Shown: piece after piece, positions 42,255 to 51,926 of the stretch
Position numbering within the stretch: the stretch's first letter is position 1
Layout of the letters: each line of letters begins with the position of its first letter
Assembly (NCBI GenBank): GCA_026710435.1
Contig: JAPOQZ010000166.1
Location: forward strand, 1 to 64,000
From: a bacterium
GTDB taxonomy: Bacteria > Actinomycetota > Acidimicrobiia > Spongiisociales > Spongiisociaceae
Length of the DNA: 64,000 bases
Direction: 5' to 3'
Translations under genes and position numbers: made by a program
The notes under the pieces: model-generated
Told to the model about the DNA's origin: nothing
Database searches by the model: none
Seen by the model: the letters and a program-made list of their open reading frames with translations, nothing else

Positions 42255-43615
42255 TTACGGCCGCTTAGCCGCCTGGTCAGGCTGTCCGGCAAGGAGGTGA
42301 TGTCCCCTGCTCCCAGTGTTAGCACCAGGTCACCGGACAGAACCCGATCCGCGACGAAGGCCGCCGCCTCGTCCAAACGAGGCACGTAGTCGGCTTCTGC
42401 ACCGGCATGGCGCGCCGCGTCTACTACCAGGGAGCCCGTAACACCCGGGACTGGTTCCTCCCTCGCCCCGTAGATGTCGGTGACGACCACGCGGTCAGCT
42501 CGGGCCAGCGAGCCACCGAACTCGGTGGCCAGGGAACTGGTCCGGGAGTAGAGATGAGGCTGGAACACCACCCATAGCCTGTTCCTGTCCACCGGCAGGA
42601 GGGCCTCGATGTCGGCGGTCACCTCAGCCGGGTGGTGGGCGTAGCTGTCGATGATGGTCACACCGGCGACAGTCCCTCGCTTCTCGAGACGCCGCCTCAC
42701 TCCCCTGAACCGCGCGAGACCCTTGATCGCATCGTCCGGTTCGTACCCGAGCTCGCCGAGCAGTGCTAGGACACCGCACGCATTGCGGGCCGTGTGCAAT
42801 CCGGGCCGTCCCACTGTCACCCGAGCTGGAGCAAACCGGCCTGCCAGCCGGAAGGAGACCTCGGAGGGTCCGGCAGCCACATCGACGATTCTCCAGTCGG
42901 CATCCGCCGACGTACCGTAACCGGGCCGACCTGTCCGAGCCGCGAGCCTCCGACCGCCCGCATCGTCCACACCGATCACCACGGGTCCGTCAACCCGGTC
43001 TACTACATCGCTGAAGGCCTGCTCGAGGGCGTCAGCCGTGCCGTAATGATCCAGATGGTCCGAGTCCACATTCGTGACCATCAAGGCTCGGAACTTCAGG
43101 TGTGTGAATGTCCCGAAGGCCTCGTCCGCCTCAAGTACGAGGAGGTCATCGGAACCCAGATGGGCATTCGCCGGAGGGTCCACCGGGTCCCCGCCTACCA
43201 CGAACGAGGGATCCAATCCCATGGAACGGGTCGCGGTTATCGCCAACGCGGTAGACGTAGTCTTACCGTGGGTACCGGTGGCTCCGATGGTGGGTATCCG
43301 CTCGGTTATCGCCTGCAACAACCGCGGGCGCCGCCAGATCGTCACTCCGGCCGCGGTTGCAGCCACCAGTTCAGGATCAGTGTCGGGAACGGCGGAGGAG
43401 GCAACCACCAGATCGCAAGCCGCCATGCGTTCCGGACGGCTTCCTCCCCAGGTGTCGACACCATGAGCACTCAGGTCACCGAGTACAGGACCAGGATTGA
43501 GATCCGAGCCCGAGACCGCATGGTCCATGGCGGCCAGGAGCTTGGCGAGCGGACCCATACCGGCCCCCCCGGCACCGACACAATGGATCCTGGTGAGATC
43601 ATCCAAGCTCTGCAT
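42251..43615 (-). CDS. murC: UDP-MurNAc:L-alanine ligase
   Basis: A 454-residue Mur ligase adding the first amino acid to UDP-MurNAc. The N-terminal Rossmann motif IHCVGAGGAGMGPLAKLL, the ATP loop GATGTHGKTTSTAL (about residues 105-118), the central VLEADEAFGTF and NVDSDHLDHYG, and the C-terminal DSYAHHPAEV and FQPHLYSRT are all seen. It overlaps the murG end by 17 nt. Confidence 0.96.
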   Translation of the reverse strand: MQSLDDLTRIHCVGAGGAGMGPLAKLLAAMDHAVSGSDLNPGPVLGDLSAHGVDTWGGSRPERMAACDLVVASSAVPDTDPELVAATAAGVTIWRRPRLLQAITERIPTIGATGTHGKTTSTALAITATRSMGLDPSFVVGGDPVDPPANAHLGSDDLLVLEADEAFGTFTHLKFRALMVTNVDSDHLDHYGTADALEQAFSDVVDRVDGPVVIGVDDAGGRRLAARTGRPGYGTSADADWRIVDVAAGPSEVSFRLAGRFAPARVTVGRPGLHTARNACGVLALLGELGYEPDDAIKGLARFRGVRRRLEKRGTVAGVTIIDSYAHHPAEVTADIEALLPVDRNRLWVVFQPHLYSRTSSLATEFGGSLARADRVVVTDIYGAREEPVPGVTGSLVVDAARHAGAEADYVPRLDEAAAFVADRVLSGDLVLTLGAGDITSLPDSLTRRLSGRK

Positions 43616-44684
43616 GGGCTCTGCCCAACATCACGTCCGCCAACGAGGCTGCAGCACCGGGGCGGGCGATGGTCATGGCCGCCTGACTCATGCGTACCCG
43701 CCGTGGCTCGTCTTCAAGCAACGCCCTCACTAGCTCTCCCAACGAATCGAGTCCCGATTCGTCAAGAAGAACCGCCCCACCAGCACCCGCCATAGCTTCC
43801 GCGTTTGCCAACTGGTGCCGTCCGCCGAACGAACCGGGAACCAGGATGCTGGGGGTGCCGGTTACCGCAGCCTCCATCAAACCGCCACCGGCTCGGCCGA
43901 TCACCACATCACATGCGGAATAGAAGAGTTCCATCCGGTTCTCGAACCCGAGCACCACCCGTGCTACCGATGGAGCGTCTTCGGCTACGGACACGTCCTG
44001 GCGGCGACCCGGACCTGCGAGGTGGACGATCTGCAACGGTGGTCCCTGCCAGCCGGCCGCCATCCGGCCTACGGCTTCGTTGATCGCCACCGATCCCTGG
44101 CTACCGCCAACGATCCCGACGATCGGCGCTCCCTCCTCAAGGCCGTACCATCGAATCGCGCCAGGCCGCGTGGACCGCTTGTCGAGATGGGCGAGATCTG
44201 CCCTCAACGGGTAACCGATCGCTGTTCCATCCAGCCCCCGAGTTTCCGGGTACGAGACAAAGCAAGAATCCGCCCACCGTCCGACCAGGCGGTTGGCAAG
44301 TCCGGCTTCGACGTTCTGCTCGTGCACGTAGAGGCGGATCCCCAGCCGCTTGGCTGCCACGGCCACGGGAACTGTTACGTACCCACCCATGCACAAAACG
44401 GTACGAGTCCTCCGCGCCACCAATTCTCCAGATGCAGCGCGCGCCGCGCGCCACACGATCCCGGGTAAGCGCAGGTTTCGAGGAGAGAGGCTCCTTACCA
44501 ACCCTTGGAGCTCCAGGCGGAAGTATGCGTATCCCTCCTGGGGAACGATGTCTGCTTCCATACGGTCGCCGCCCAGGAAGAGGATGTGCCGTTTGGCAAC
44601 GCCTGCCTCCACCAGTTGTTCGGCCACCGCCAGACCGGGGTAGACGTGCCCTCCGGTACCGGCTGCTGCGATCGCGTAACTCAA
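43599..44684 (-). CDS. murG: MurG: lipid II-forming GlcNAc transferase
   Basis: About 361 residues of GT28 fold. It transfers GlcNAc to lipid I at the inner membrane. SYAIAAAGTGGHVYPGLAVAE is the N-terminal glycine loop, YVHEQNVEAGLANR the acceptor-side motif, VGIVGGSQGSVAIN the second glycine loop, and VIGRAGGGLMEAAVTGTPSILVP the donor-binding region. The start is taken as TTG at 44684, 11 nt after the ftsW stop, just before the conserved part. An in-frame extension to 45353 lies entirely within ftsW and is rejected. Confidence 0.93.
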   Translation of the reverse strand: MSYAIAAAGTGGHVYPGLAVAEQLVEAGVAKRHILFLGGDRMEADIVPQEGYAYFRLELQGLVRSLSPRNLRLPGIVWRAARAASGELVARRTRTVLCMGGYVTVPVAVAAKRLGIRLYVHEQNVEAGLANRLVGRWADSCFVSYPETRGLDGTAIGYPLRADLAHLDKRSTRPGAIRWYGLEEGAPIVGIVGGSQGSVAINEAVGRMAAGWQGPPLQIVHLAGPGRRQDVSVAEDAPSVARVVLGFENRMELFYSACDVVIGRAGGGLMEAAVTGTPSILVPGSFGGRHQLANAEAMAGAGGAVLLDESGLDSLGELVRALLEDEPRRVRMSQAAMTIARPGAAASLADVMLGRAHAELG

Positions 44685-44695
44685 TGCGTCGGGCT

Positions 44696-45868
44696 CTACT
44701 TTCGGACCTCGGAATTCTGGGGCGCCGTTCTTGTGATGTTGATGAGGATCCCCGCTCCCGCCAGCGCGGCCACCATCGCGCTGCCACCGACCGAAACGAA
44801 CGGAAGGGCCAGACCAGTAACGGGAATCACCCCTACGACACCTCCGACGTTGACGATTGACTGCACGCTGATCCACGCGGTTATTCCGCTGGCGAGAAGG
44901 CGTGCGAACGTGTCGCCGGTGCGATAGGCAATCCAGATTCCGATGAGCGAAAGGACGGTAAGCGTGAGCAACAGGGCGATAGCCCCGAAGAACCCCGTCT
45001 CCTCGGCGATGATGGTGAAGATGAAGTCGGTATTCGCGTTCGGAAGGAAGGCCCAGCGAGCTCTTGAAGCACCGAGCCCGACACCCATGAGATGGCCGCT
45101 CCCCACTGCCATCAGGCTCTGCGCCAACTGGTAGCAGCTCCCAAGCGGGTCGGCAAGGGGATCGAGGAAGCATGCGAAGCGTTCGCGCCGGTACGGATAG
45201 GCAACCGTGGACACTCCGGCCAGAGCGACAATCACCACCCCTCCCCCCAAGATGTATCTCATCGGGATGCCGGACGCCAGTACGACGCCGCCTGCGGCGC
45301 CCGCGATGATCAGAGCCGTACCGAGGTCCGGCTGAAGTACGACGAGAGCACATGTGGCGCCCGCGGACAACAGGACGGGACCGATAAACTGCTGCAGGTC
45401 ATCGAGACGATCTCTCCTGTCGGCTAGTACCGAGGCGAGGAAGACGATGACGGCCAGCTTCGAGAACTCCGACGGCTGCACGGTGATCGATCCGACCTGT
45501 ATCCAACGCTCCGCCCCGCCACGCGTGGAGCCGAGAACCGGGACAAGGATCAGACCGAGGGTGGAAGCACCGAGAATCCAGACCGCCGCCCTCTTGTACC
45601 ACGTGTAGGGAGTGACAGCGGTCACGACCATGGCGGCTAGCCCGACCACCACCCACCTGACCTGCCTTCTGAACGTCTCCAACCGGTCGGACTCGCCGAG
45701 TATGCCGCCCGCCGACGAGGCCGACAGGATCGCCCCGAGCCCGACAACGAGCAGCAGGGCAACCACCACCACGACGAAGATCGCCAGACGGGAACTGGTA
45801 AGTTCGACCATTTCCCCGCGACGGGCCCTGGTCCTGATATCGGTAATGGAGGTGACCCGGGCACTCAT
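44696..45868 (-). CDS. ftsW: FtsW SEDS-family peptidoglycan polymerase
   Basis: A 390-residue polytopic protein with about ten membrane segments. SEDS hallmarks are GGAERWIQVGSITVQPSEFSKL, the catalytic-loop region LQPDLGTALII, FLPNANTDFIFTIIAEETGF and the C-terminal GLALPFVSVGGSAMVAALAGAG. With the class B PBP encoded upstream it polymerises septal glycan strands. ATGA overlap with murD. Confidence 0.95.
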   Translation of the reverse strand: MSARVTSITDIRTRARRGEMVELTSSRLAIFVVVVVALLLVVGLGAILSASSAGGILGESDRLETFRRQVRWVVVGLAAMVVTAVTPYTWYKRAAVWILGASTLGLILVPVLGSTRGGAERWIQVGSITVQPSEFSKLAVIVFLASVLADRRDRLDDLQQFIGPVLLSAGATCALVVLQPDLGTALIIAGAAGGVVLASGIPMRYILGGGVVIVALAGVSTVAYPYRRERFACFLDPLADPLGSCYQLAQSLMAVGSGHLMGVGLGASRARWAFLPNANTDFIFTIIAEETGFFGAIALLLTLTVLSLIGIWIAYRTGDTFARLLASGITAWISVQSIVNVGGVVGVIPVTGLALPFVSVGGSAMVAALAGAGILINITRTAPQNSEVRK

Positions 45869-47193
45869 GAGCGGACCGCTCCCCCGCCGCCGGCACGGGC
45901 CCTATCGATGTGGTCCCACACCAGCCGGCAGAACACCACGCCCCTTTCCTCGTAGGAGCGGAACATATCGAAGCTCGCACATCCGGGCGACAGCAGAACC
46001 GTGTCTCCGGCATTGGCCCGTCGACCTGCCATGGCAACCGCCTGTTCCAACGATCCCGCCAGAGAGGATGGACATCCTGACGCCTTCCGCAACAATTCCG
46101 GCCCGGATTCTCCGATTGCGATCAATGCCCGGATGTTCGGGCGGGCGACAAGTGGGGCCAGATCGAGACCCTTGTTACGCCCACCGGCGATCAGTACCAC
46201 CGACGGGTAGGAATCGACCGCAGCCACCGCCGCGTGAGGATTGGTGGCCTTGGAGTCGTTCACCCATGTGATCCCATCCCATTCGGCGACTACCTTGCGC
46301 CGATGATCACCGTGACGGAATCGACCCACCACTCGTCCCACGGCTCCGGGACCTGCTCCCATCTCCGTAGCGGCCACGGCCGCCAGAGCCAGGTTGACCC
46401 GGTAGGCCGGGTCGCTCGGTGGCGCCCCGGCGAGGGCAACCGTTCCCGAGGGTAGGACCAGACCGTCCCGAACCATCCCGAAGGTACCGGGCCGAAGCCT
46501 GCCGTCGCCGACGACGGGCGCCCGACGACCGCGGGCTGCAACGGCAAGTTGCGCTGCACCTGGATCGTCAGCATCGAACACCAGCAGGTTCTGGTCTTCG
46601 AAGTGCATGAAGATCCTCGCCTTGGCAGCCCGATAGGCACCTTCCGATCCATGCCAATCGAGATGGTCCGCTGCCACATTCACAATCACGGCGACCTCGG
46701 GATGGAGGGAGTACGTATAGGTCAGCTGGAAACTCGACACCTCCAGGACAACTACATCCCAATCCTCCAGAACGATATCGCTCACCGCTCGTCCGATGTT
46801 TCCAGCGGCCACAGCTCTCAGGCCCGACTCCTGGAGCATCTCTGTGGCCTGCTCGACAACAGTCGTCTTACCGTTCGTTCCGGTAACCGCTATCACAGGA
46901 CATTCCAACCGGCGCGCGGCGAACTCCACCTCGCTCCATACCGGAATCCCCTCCAGTTGCGCCGCCATCATCGGTGCGGAGTCGGGAGCGAAGCCAGGAC
47001 TCGTGATCACCAGATCAATGCCCTCAAGGAGTTCCGGATGCCAATCCCCTGCCACCAACCGGACGTCCGGCGCATCCAGGCGCGCCAAGCTGTCCGGACT
47101 CCGGTCGTACACTTCGTACTGCATCCCCAAACGTGCGAGCAGGCGCGCGGCCGCCCTTCCGGAGACCCCCGCGCCGAGGACGAGCACCTTCAT
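45865..47193 (-). CDS. murD: UDP-MurNAc-L-Ala:D-glutamate ligase
   Basis: A 442-residue Mur ligase. The UDP-binding KVLVLGAGVSGRAAARLLA, ATP loop AVTGTNGKTTVVE, VLEVSSFQLTYT, NVAADHLDWHGS, WVNDSKATNPHAA and the C-terminal LLSPGCASFDMFRSYEERG are all canonical. It adds D-Glu to the growing stem. The ATG overlaps the mraY stop; the murD stop overlaps the ftsW start. Confidence 0.96.
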   Translation of the reverse strand: MKVLVLGAGVSGRAAARLLARLGMQYEVYDRSPDSLARLDAPDVRLVAGDWHPELLEGIDLVITSPGFAPDSAPMMAAQLEGIPVWSEVEFAARRLECPVIAVTGTNGKTTVVEQATEMLQESGLRAVAAGNIGRAVSDIVLEDWDVVVLEVSSFQLTYTYSLHPEVAVIVNVAADHLDWHGSEGAYRAAKARIFMHFEDQNLLVFDADDPGAAQLAVAARGRRAPVVGDGRLRPGTFGMVRDGLVLPSGTVALAGAPPSDPAYRVNLALAAVAATEMGAGPGAVGRVVGRFRHGDHRRKVVAEWDGITWVNDSKATNPHAAVAAVDSYPSVVLIAGGRNKGLDLAPLVARPNIRALIAIGESGPELLRKASGCPSSLAGSLEQAVAMAGRRANAGDTVLLSPGCASFDMFRSYEERGVVFCRLVWDHIDRARAGGGGAVRS

Positions 47194-48266
47194 CCGGATC
47201 CCCCCACCAGGCCGTCCACTCCCCCGACATTGAGGAAATCACGGTAGAAGAACCCGAGACCGAGCGCGACGCCGATCGCAGCCAGTATCCAGAACCGTGT
47301 GATGATCGTGGTCTCGGGCCACTCCTTCATCTCGAAGTGATGATGGATGGGCGCCATCCGGAACACCCTCCGACCCCCGAACCATCTGAACCCGGCGACT
47401 TGGATGATCACCGATAGCGTCTCGATGACGTAAAGGCCCCCGATGATCGCCAGCAACAGATGGGTATTGGTCAGTAACGCGAGGGCGGCCATCCCTCCGC
47501 CCAGCGCCTGGGAACCGACATCGCCCATGATGATCCGAGCCGGAGCCGCGTTCCACCATAGGAAACCGAGCGAGGCGCCAAGCATCGCAGACGCCACCGC
47601 GGCGAGACCGAGACCTCCCTCGACACCGTAGATGGCCGGGTGCCGGAACATCCAGAACGCGATGATCATGTAGGCCCCTGCTACCAGCGCGGCAGACCCG
47701 GAGGCAAGGCCGTCGAGCCCATCGGTGAAGTTCACCGCGTTCGCGAATCCCGTGAGCATAAGGAGCACCCACACCGCGAAGAGGCCGGCGCCGAGATCCA
47801 GCGGAGTCGGTCGGACGAAACCGATCGCAGTCGAAGCACCCGAAGCCACCGCACCCCATGCGAAGAACCCCGCGACAGCCAGTTGACCCACGAACTTGGC
47901 CGCAATACCCAGACCCTGGTTGCGGAACCGGGATATCTTCTGGTAGTCGTCGATGAACCCGACGATCCCCATCCCGACGACCGCCCCTATTACCAGCAGC
48001 CCGGCTGTCTCGATCTCGGTCGACGTCCAGACCAAGCTGCTGCCCTCGAGCCGGACACGAACGTGGGAAACGAAATACCCGGCGAGCACGGCCAGGATTA
48101 TCGCGATCCCTCCCATTGTGGGGGTGCCCCGCTTGTGCATGTGGCCTTCCAGCTCTTCCTGGATGAATTGGCCGACATTCCAAGCGCGGAACAGGCGGAT
48201 CGCGTAGGCAGTACCGAGTATCGCCACCCCGAAGGCAACAGTCGCCGCGGTGAGCATGGAAATCAT
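47190..48266 (-). CDS. mraY: MraY phospho-MurNAc-pentapeptide translocase
   Basis: A 358-residue polytopic enzyme that makes lipid I from UDP-MurNAc-pentapeptide and undecaprenyl phosphate. HMHKRGTPTMGG, the magnesium-binding FIDDYQK, NFTDGLDGLASG, MGDVGSQALGG and the C-terminal APIHHHFEMKEWPE are present, with about ten membrane segments. ATG at 48266 overlaps the murE stop (ATGA). It directly follows murE, where murF is expected. Confidence 0.96.
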   Translation of the reverse strand: MISMLTAATVAFGVAILGTAYAIRLFRAWNVGQFIQEELEGHMHKRGTPTMGGIAIILAVLAGYFVSHVRVRLEGSSLVWTSTEIETAGLLVIGAVVGMGIVGFIDDYQKISRFRNQGLGIAAKFVGQLAVAGFFAWGAVASGASTAIGFVRPTPLDLGAGLFAVWVLLMLTGFANAVNFTDGLDGLASGSAALVAGAYMIIAFWMFRHPAIYGVEGGLGLAAVASAMLGASLGFLWWNAAPARIIMGDVGSQALGGGMAALALLTNTHLLLAIIGGLYVIETLSVIIQVAGFRWFGGRRVFRMAPIHHHFEMKEWPETTIITRFWILAAIGVALGLGFFYRDFLNVGGVDGLVGGSG

Positions 48267-49762
48267 GACCGTGCCTCCATCATCGTCCGGCTGCACGACT
48301 CCGACCGCGCCCATCGTTCCCGAAGGTACGTAGCCGCCACCGCCCGGTCGTCAAAGGGAATTACGTCGGTACCCAGGTCTTGGTGCTGCTCGTGACCCTT
48401 CCCGAGGATCAGTACCGTGTCGCCGGGCTCGGCCCGCTCCAGAGCCAACAAGATGGCCCTGCTCCTATCCACCTCCCGCACCACTTCGGCCCTGCCGCCA
48501 ACCGTTCCCGCGGCTACCTCGTCCACCAAAGCGGCAGGATCCTCCGAGCGAGGGTTGTCGGACGTAATGACTGCCAGATCAGCCCGTGCAGCGGCAAGGC
48601 CCAGGAGCGGACGCTTCGCAGCATCCCGCCCCCCTGCCGCTCCCACGACAACGATCGTCGATCCGCCGCAACGATCGAGCGCAGTACCCACGACTGTTTC
48701 CACCGCCGCAGGTGTGTGGGCGTAGTCAACCAGGACATCGAACGGTTGCCCGGCATCTACGGGATCAAGGCGTCCGGGTATCCTCCGGACCGCTTGCAGA
48801 CCCTCCACGATGCTGTCCACTTCGATGCCCACCGCCCGAGCGCAGCCAGCCGCCAGGGCAGCATTCCTGAGGTTGTGAAGCCCACCCGGCCTCACCGTGA
48901 CCGCTACCTCGACACCGCCGATCAGCAGGACGGAACTGGAGCTGGACAAGCCCGGCTCCGCATCGATGATGCTCACTTCGCAGTCGCTTCCATAGCCCAC
49001 CCTGATCACCCGGCCGCGGGCCGCTGCCGCGAGCCGCTGTCCTGCTTCGGTTGTCACATCGATCACATGTAGCGAGGCGCGCCCATCGAACAACTTCTGC
49101 TTGGCGGCAAAGTAATCCTCCATATCGCCATGGAAGTCAAGATGGTCTTGCGAGAGATTGGTGAACGCCGCGACTGCGAACGACGTGCCGTCTACCCGGT
49201 TCAACGCCAGCGCATGCGACGACACCTCCGCGGCTACCAGCGACACCCCTCGTAGCACCATGGTTGCGAACATCCTTTGTAGGTCGGAAGCCTCCGGAGT
49301 CGTAAGGGTTAGCGGCTCGTGGTGGCCGGCGATCCCGATTCCGAGTGTGCCCACTCTGGCGAATTGCCGATCGGCCGCGCCGGCAATCGACTCGAGCATC
49401 ACGGTGACCGTGGTCTTCCCGTTAGTTCCTGTTACACCCACGACATCTAGCTGGTGAGTCGGGTCTCCATGCACCAGGGCTGCCGCCGGGCCCAGGGCCC
49501 GCCGCGTATCGGCCACTCTTACCTGGGGGAGGGAACAAGGGATGAAGCGCTCGACCAGGGCCGCGTGGGCCCCCCGCTCAACTGCGCGCCGAATGTAGGC
49601 GTGACCATCAACCTTCCGCCCCCTGATGGCAACGAAGAGAAAGCCCGGCCCAGCCTCCCGGCTGTCATGAGTGACATCGCATACCGTGAGGGCCCCGTCA
49701 CCCCTCAGAGATCCCGTGACCCGACGGGCCACGTCGGAGAGCAGTACGACCTTGTCAGGCAT
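48263..49762 (-). CDS. murE: UDP-MurNAc-tripeptide synthetase (meso-DAP type)
   Basis: A 499-residue Mur ligase adding the third residue of the stem. ATP loop VTGTNGKTTVTVML (about residues 108-121), AAEVSSHALALNRVDG, FTNLSQDHLDFHGDMEDYF, VDYAHTPAAVE and the substrate motif SDNPRSEDP are seen; DNPR is the motif of meso-diaminopimelate-adding enzymes rather than lysine-adding ones. Only one ligase is encoded; there is no fused MurF part. It overlaps the PBP gene by 8 nt. Confidence 0.95.
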   Translation of the reverse strand: MPDKVVLLSDVARRVTGSLRGDGALTVCDVTHDSREAGPGFLFVAIRGRKVDGHAYIRRAVERGAHAALVERFIPCSLPQVRVADTRRALGPAAALVHGDPTHQLDVVGVTGTNGKTTVTVMLESIAGAADRQFARVGTLGIGIAGHHEPLTLTTPEASDLQRMFATMVLRGVSLVAAEVSSHALALNRVDGTSFAVAAFTNLSQDHLDFHGDMEDYFAAKQKLFDGRASLHVIDVTTEAGQRLAAAARGRVIRVGYGSDCEVSIIDAEPGLSSSSSVLLIGGVEVAVTVRPGGLHNLRNAALAAGCARAVGIEVDSIVEGLQAVRRIPGRLDPVDAGQPFDVLVDYAHTPAAVETVVGTALDRCGGSTIVVVGAAGGRDAAKRPLLGLAAARADLAVITSDNPRSEDPAALVDEVAAGTVGGRAEVVREVDRSRAILLALERAEPGDTVLILGKGHEQHQDLGTDVIPFDDRAVAATYLRERWARSESCSRTMMEARS

Positions 49763-51521
49763 CGGGTCCGACTCCCATCTGATGGAGGGATCCCTCCATC
49801 ACCCGCGAGAACAAGGGCGCCGCGACCACCCCGCCTGTACGAGCCGCGACCGGCTCGCCGCTATTGGGAGCGTCGACCACCACGGCCATCACGAGTCGTG
49901 GATGGTCGACCGGAGCCATGCCGACAAAACTGGCGACGTATTCGTCCGAATACCTGCCGAGGTCGAAATCGAACATCCGGGTTGTACCCGTCTTGCCACC
50001 GACCGTGTATCCCGGAACGGCCGCCTTCACACCGGTACCGGAATCGACCACCGACTTGAGCATCAGTCGAACCCGGCGGGCCGTATCCTCGGAGATCACC
50101 CGGGTGGAGGTCGGTGCGGGCTGTCTGGTCACGCCGTCAGTCGTGACGACGCCGCTCACCAACCTCGGCTCCATCCGCAAACCCCCATTGGCGATCGTCG
50201 CATATACCGAAGCCATTTGAAGGGGAGAGACGGAAATCGAATAACCGATTGCCGCTGAGGCCGGACAGGTCGAACAACTGGTGGGGAGGTTTACGGTTCC
50301 CAAGGCCTCCCCCGGAAAGTCGACCCCGGTCGAACTGCCGTATCCGAAGGCGTCCAGGTATTCCCTGAGCCGATCCCTGCCAAGAGCCTGACCGATCTTC
50401 ACCGTGCACACGTTGGAGGAGAGCCGCACACAGTCCCTCACGGTCATGACCTCGGGCGGATGAGCACTGAAATCGGTATAGCAGCCGAATATTGCGTTCT
50501 CGCCGTCCTCTCCTTGGTTTGTGCAAGCCCCGTTGACTATCTCGATGCTGTCGTAGACGAGATACTGCGTGTCCCAGTCCACTACCCCTTCCTCCAGGGC
50601 AGCCGAGATGGTGACCGCCTTCTGGGTAGAGCCCGGTTCGTAGAGGGAACGGACTGCCGCGTTGGTGAGCGTTCCGTTCGCGATGTCCTGCTCGGTTCGG
50701 TCCGACGGATCGAACGACGGAACCACGACCATGGCCAGAATCTCGAATGTGAAGGGGTCCAGCGCGACCACAGTGCATCTCTTGGCGTTCGTCGTCACCA
50801 CAGTCTCGACACACGCCCGATGCGCCATGAACTGGATCTCCCGATCGATCGAGATGACTAGATCGGCACCGGGAACGGCCGGCTCGACCTCGAAACGGCC
50901 GTGAGGAATCACCTGCCCGCCTGCCGCGCGCTCAGCCAGGATGTGGCCTGGAATACCGGTCAGAAGATCGTTGTACTGTGCCTCCAGACCCTCGATTCCT
51001 TGGGAGTCGACATTGACGAAGCCCACCGCGTGAGCTGCCAGAGAACCGGACGGGTAGACGCGCTTGGGCTCGTTGAGGAAGTGGACACCGGGGAGGTTCA
51101 ACGCCTCCACAGCCTCGGCCTCGGCCACTTCTACCTGGCGGGCCAGGAACACGAAGGTCGTATCGGCTAGAAGCTTCTCTCGCAACCTGTCGATATCCAG
51201 GCCGAGCGCATCACTCAGCGCCAATGCGGCCGCAGCGGCATCGACAACCTGGCGGGGGTTGGCATAGATCGACCGAGCCTCGATGCTCACGGCCAACTCC
51301 CGACCCTGGCGGTCGTAGATGGTCCCACGTGCGGCGCCGGTTTCCTCAACCCGGATTCTCTGTCTCTCCGCGGCCGCGGTGTACTCCCGGTAGTCCACCA
51401 CCTGTATCTGAAAGAGTTGGTAGGCAATCGTCAACCAGGCGCCGATGAAGAGCAGGGCGATGCTGAGGAGGCGGACATCCGCAGAACGCCGGACCGGCCG
51501 CTTCGTTCCTCTGCTCTGCAC
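49755..51521 (-). CDS. ftsI: Class B penicillin-binding protein (FtsI/PBP3)
   Basis: A 588-residue transpeptidase. A basic cytoplasmic start leads to one membrane anchor (LLSIALLFIGAWLTIAYQLF), then a dimerisation domain with GTIYDRQGRELA and the catalytic domain with EPGSTQK (SxxK), LSSNVC (SxN) and GGKTGTT (KTG). It cross-links septal peptidoglycan with FtsW. The exported part has eight cysteines, including NGACTNQ, FGCYT and TSCSTC, suggesting disulfides. It lies 3 nt after the ftsL-like gene. Confidence 0.94.
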   Translation of the reverse strand: MQSRGTKRPVRRSADVRLLSIALLFIGAWLTIAYQLFQIQVVDYREYTAAAERQRIRVEETGAARGTIYDRQGRELAVSIEARSIYANPRQVVDAAAAALALSDALGLDIDRLREKLLADTTFVFLARQVEVAEAEAVEALNLPGVHFLNEPKRVYPSGSLAAHAVGFVNVDSQGIEGLEAQYNDLLTGIPGHILAERAAGGQVIPHGRFEVEPAVPGADLVISIDREIQFMAHRACVETVVTTNAKRCTVVALDPFTFEILAMVVVPSFDPSDRTEQDIANGTLTNAAVRSLYEPGSTQKAVTISAALEEGVVDWDTQYLVYDSIEIVNGACTNQGEDGENAIFGCYTDFSAHPPEVMTVRDCVRLSSNVCTVKIGQALGRDRLREYLDAFGYGSSTGVDFPGEALGTVNLPTSCSTCPASAAIGYSISVSPLQMASVYATIANGGLRMEPRLVSGVVTTDGVTRQPAPTSTRVISEDTARRVRLMLKSVVDSGTGVKAAVPGYTVGGKTGTTRMFDFDLGRYSDEYVASFVGMAPVDHPRLVMAVVVDAPNSGEPVAARTGGVVAAPLFSRVMEGSLHQMGVGPDA

Positions 51522-51524
51522 GAC

Positions 51525-51926
51525 CTATCCCTCCGGATCCAACTCGGGTGTACGAGGTGGGACCACCTCCACAAGGCCGCTGCCGGAATCGCTGGTGATG
51601 GGTACCACATCATCGGGGAGAACCATTCCCAGCATCTGCTCGGCGATCGGAACGATCTCACCAGGGGACTCGAGACGGATCTTCTCGAGGTGTAGTTGGT
51701 TCTGGCGCGATTCTTCGATCTCGATCCGCTCCTCGAGGTGCCTTATCCGATAGGAGGACTCGTCAACCGCCGTACGCAGGTAGATGAGTGCGAGAAACGC
51801 CGCGACGGCGCCGAGGGTGTACAGAGCCCATACCAGGGCACGACGAGGCCGGAAGCGATCATGTCCGGAGATCACCCGAAGCTGGGCAGGACCCCTGCCC
51901 GGATCTCGAAGCGGGCGAACCGTCAT
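51525..51926 (-). CDS. ftsL: FtsL-like septum protein
   Basis: A 133-residue bitopic protein. A basic N-terminus (to about residue 28) precedes one membrane segment (ALVWALYTLGAVAAFLALIYL) and a short coiled coil (RIRHLEERIEIEESRQNQLHLEKIRLE), then an acidic Pro-rich tail. This architecture and its position between rsmH and ftsI identify FtsL, although sequence conservation is low in this family. It overlaps rsmH by ATGA. Confidence 0.8.
   Translation of the reverse strand: MTVRPLRDPGRGPAQLRVISGHDRFRPRRALVWALYTLGAVAAFLALIYLRTAVDESSYRIRHLEERIEIEESRQNQLHLEKIRLESPGEIVPIAEQMLGMVLPDDVVPITSDSGSGLVEVVPPRTPELDPEG

Noticed and set aside
43599-45353. A 584-residue MurG-containing frame that could be read as a fusion
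   Set aside because: The extra N-terminal 223 residues lie wholly within ftsW on the same strand, are Arg/Gly-rich and show no domain. The conserved MurG part begins at the TTG after the ftsW stop.
48263-49762. A MurE-MurF fusion to explain the missing murF
   Set aside because: The protein is 499 residues, has a single ATP loop and all its motifs are those of MurE.
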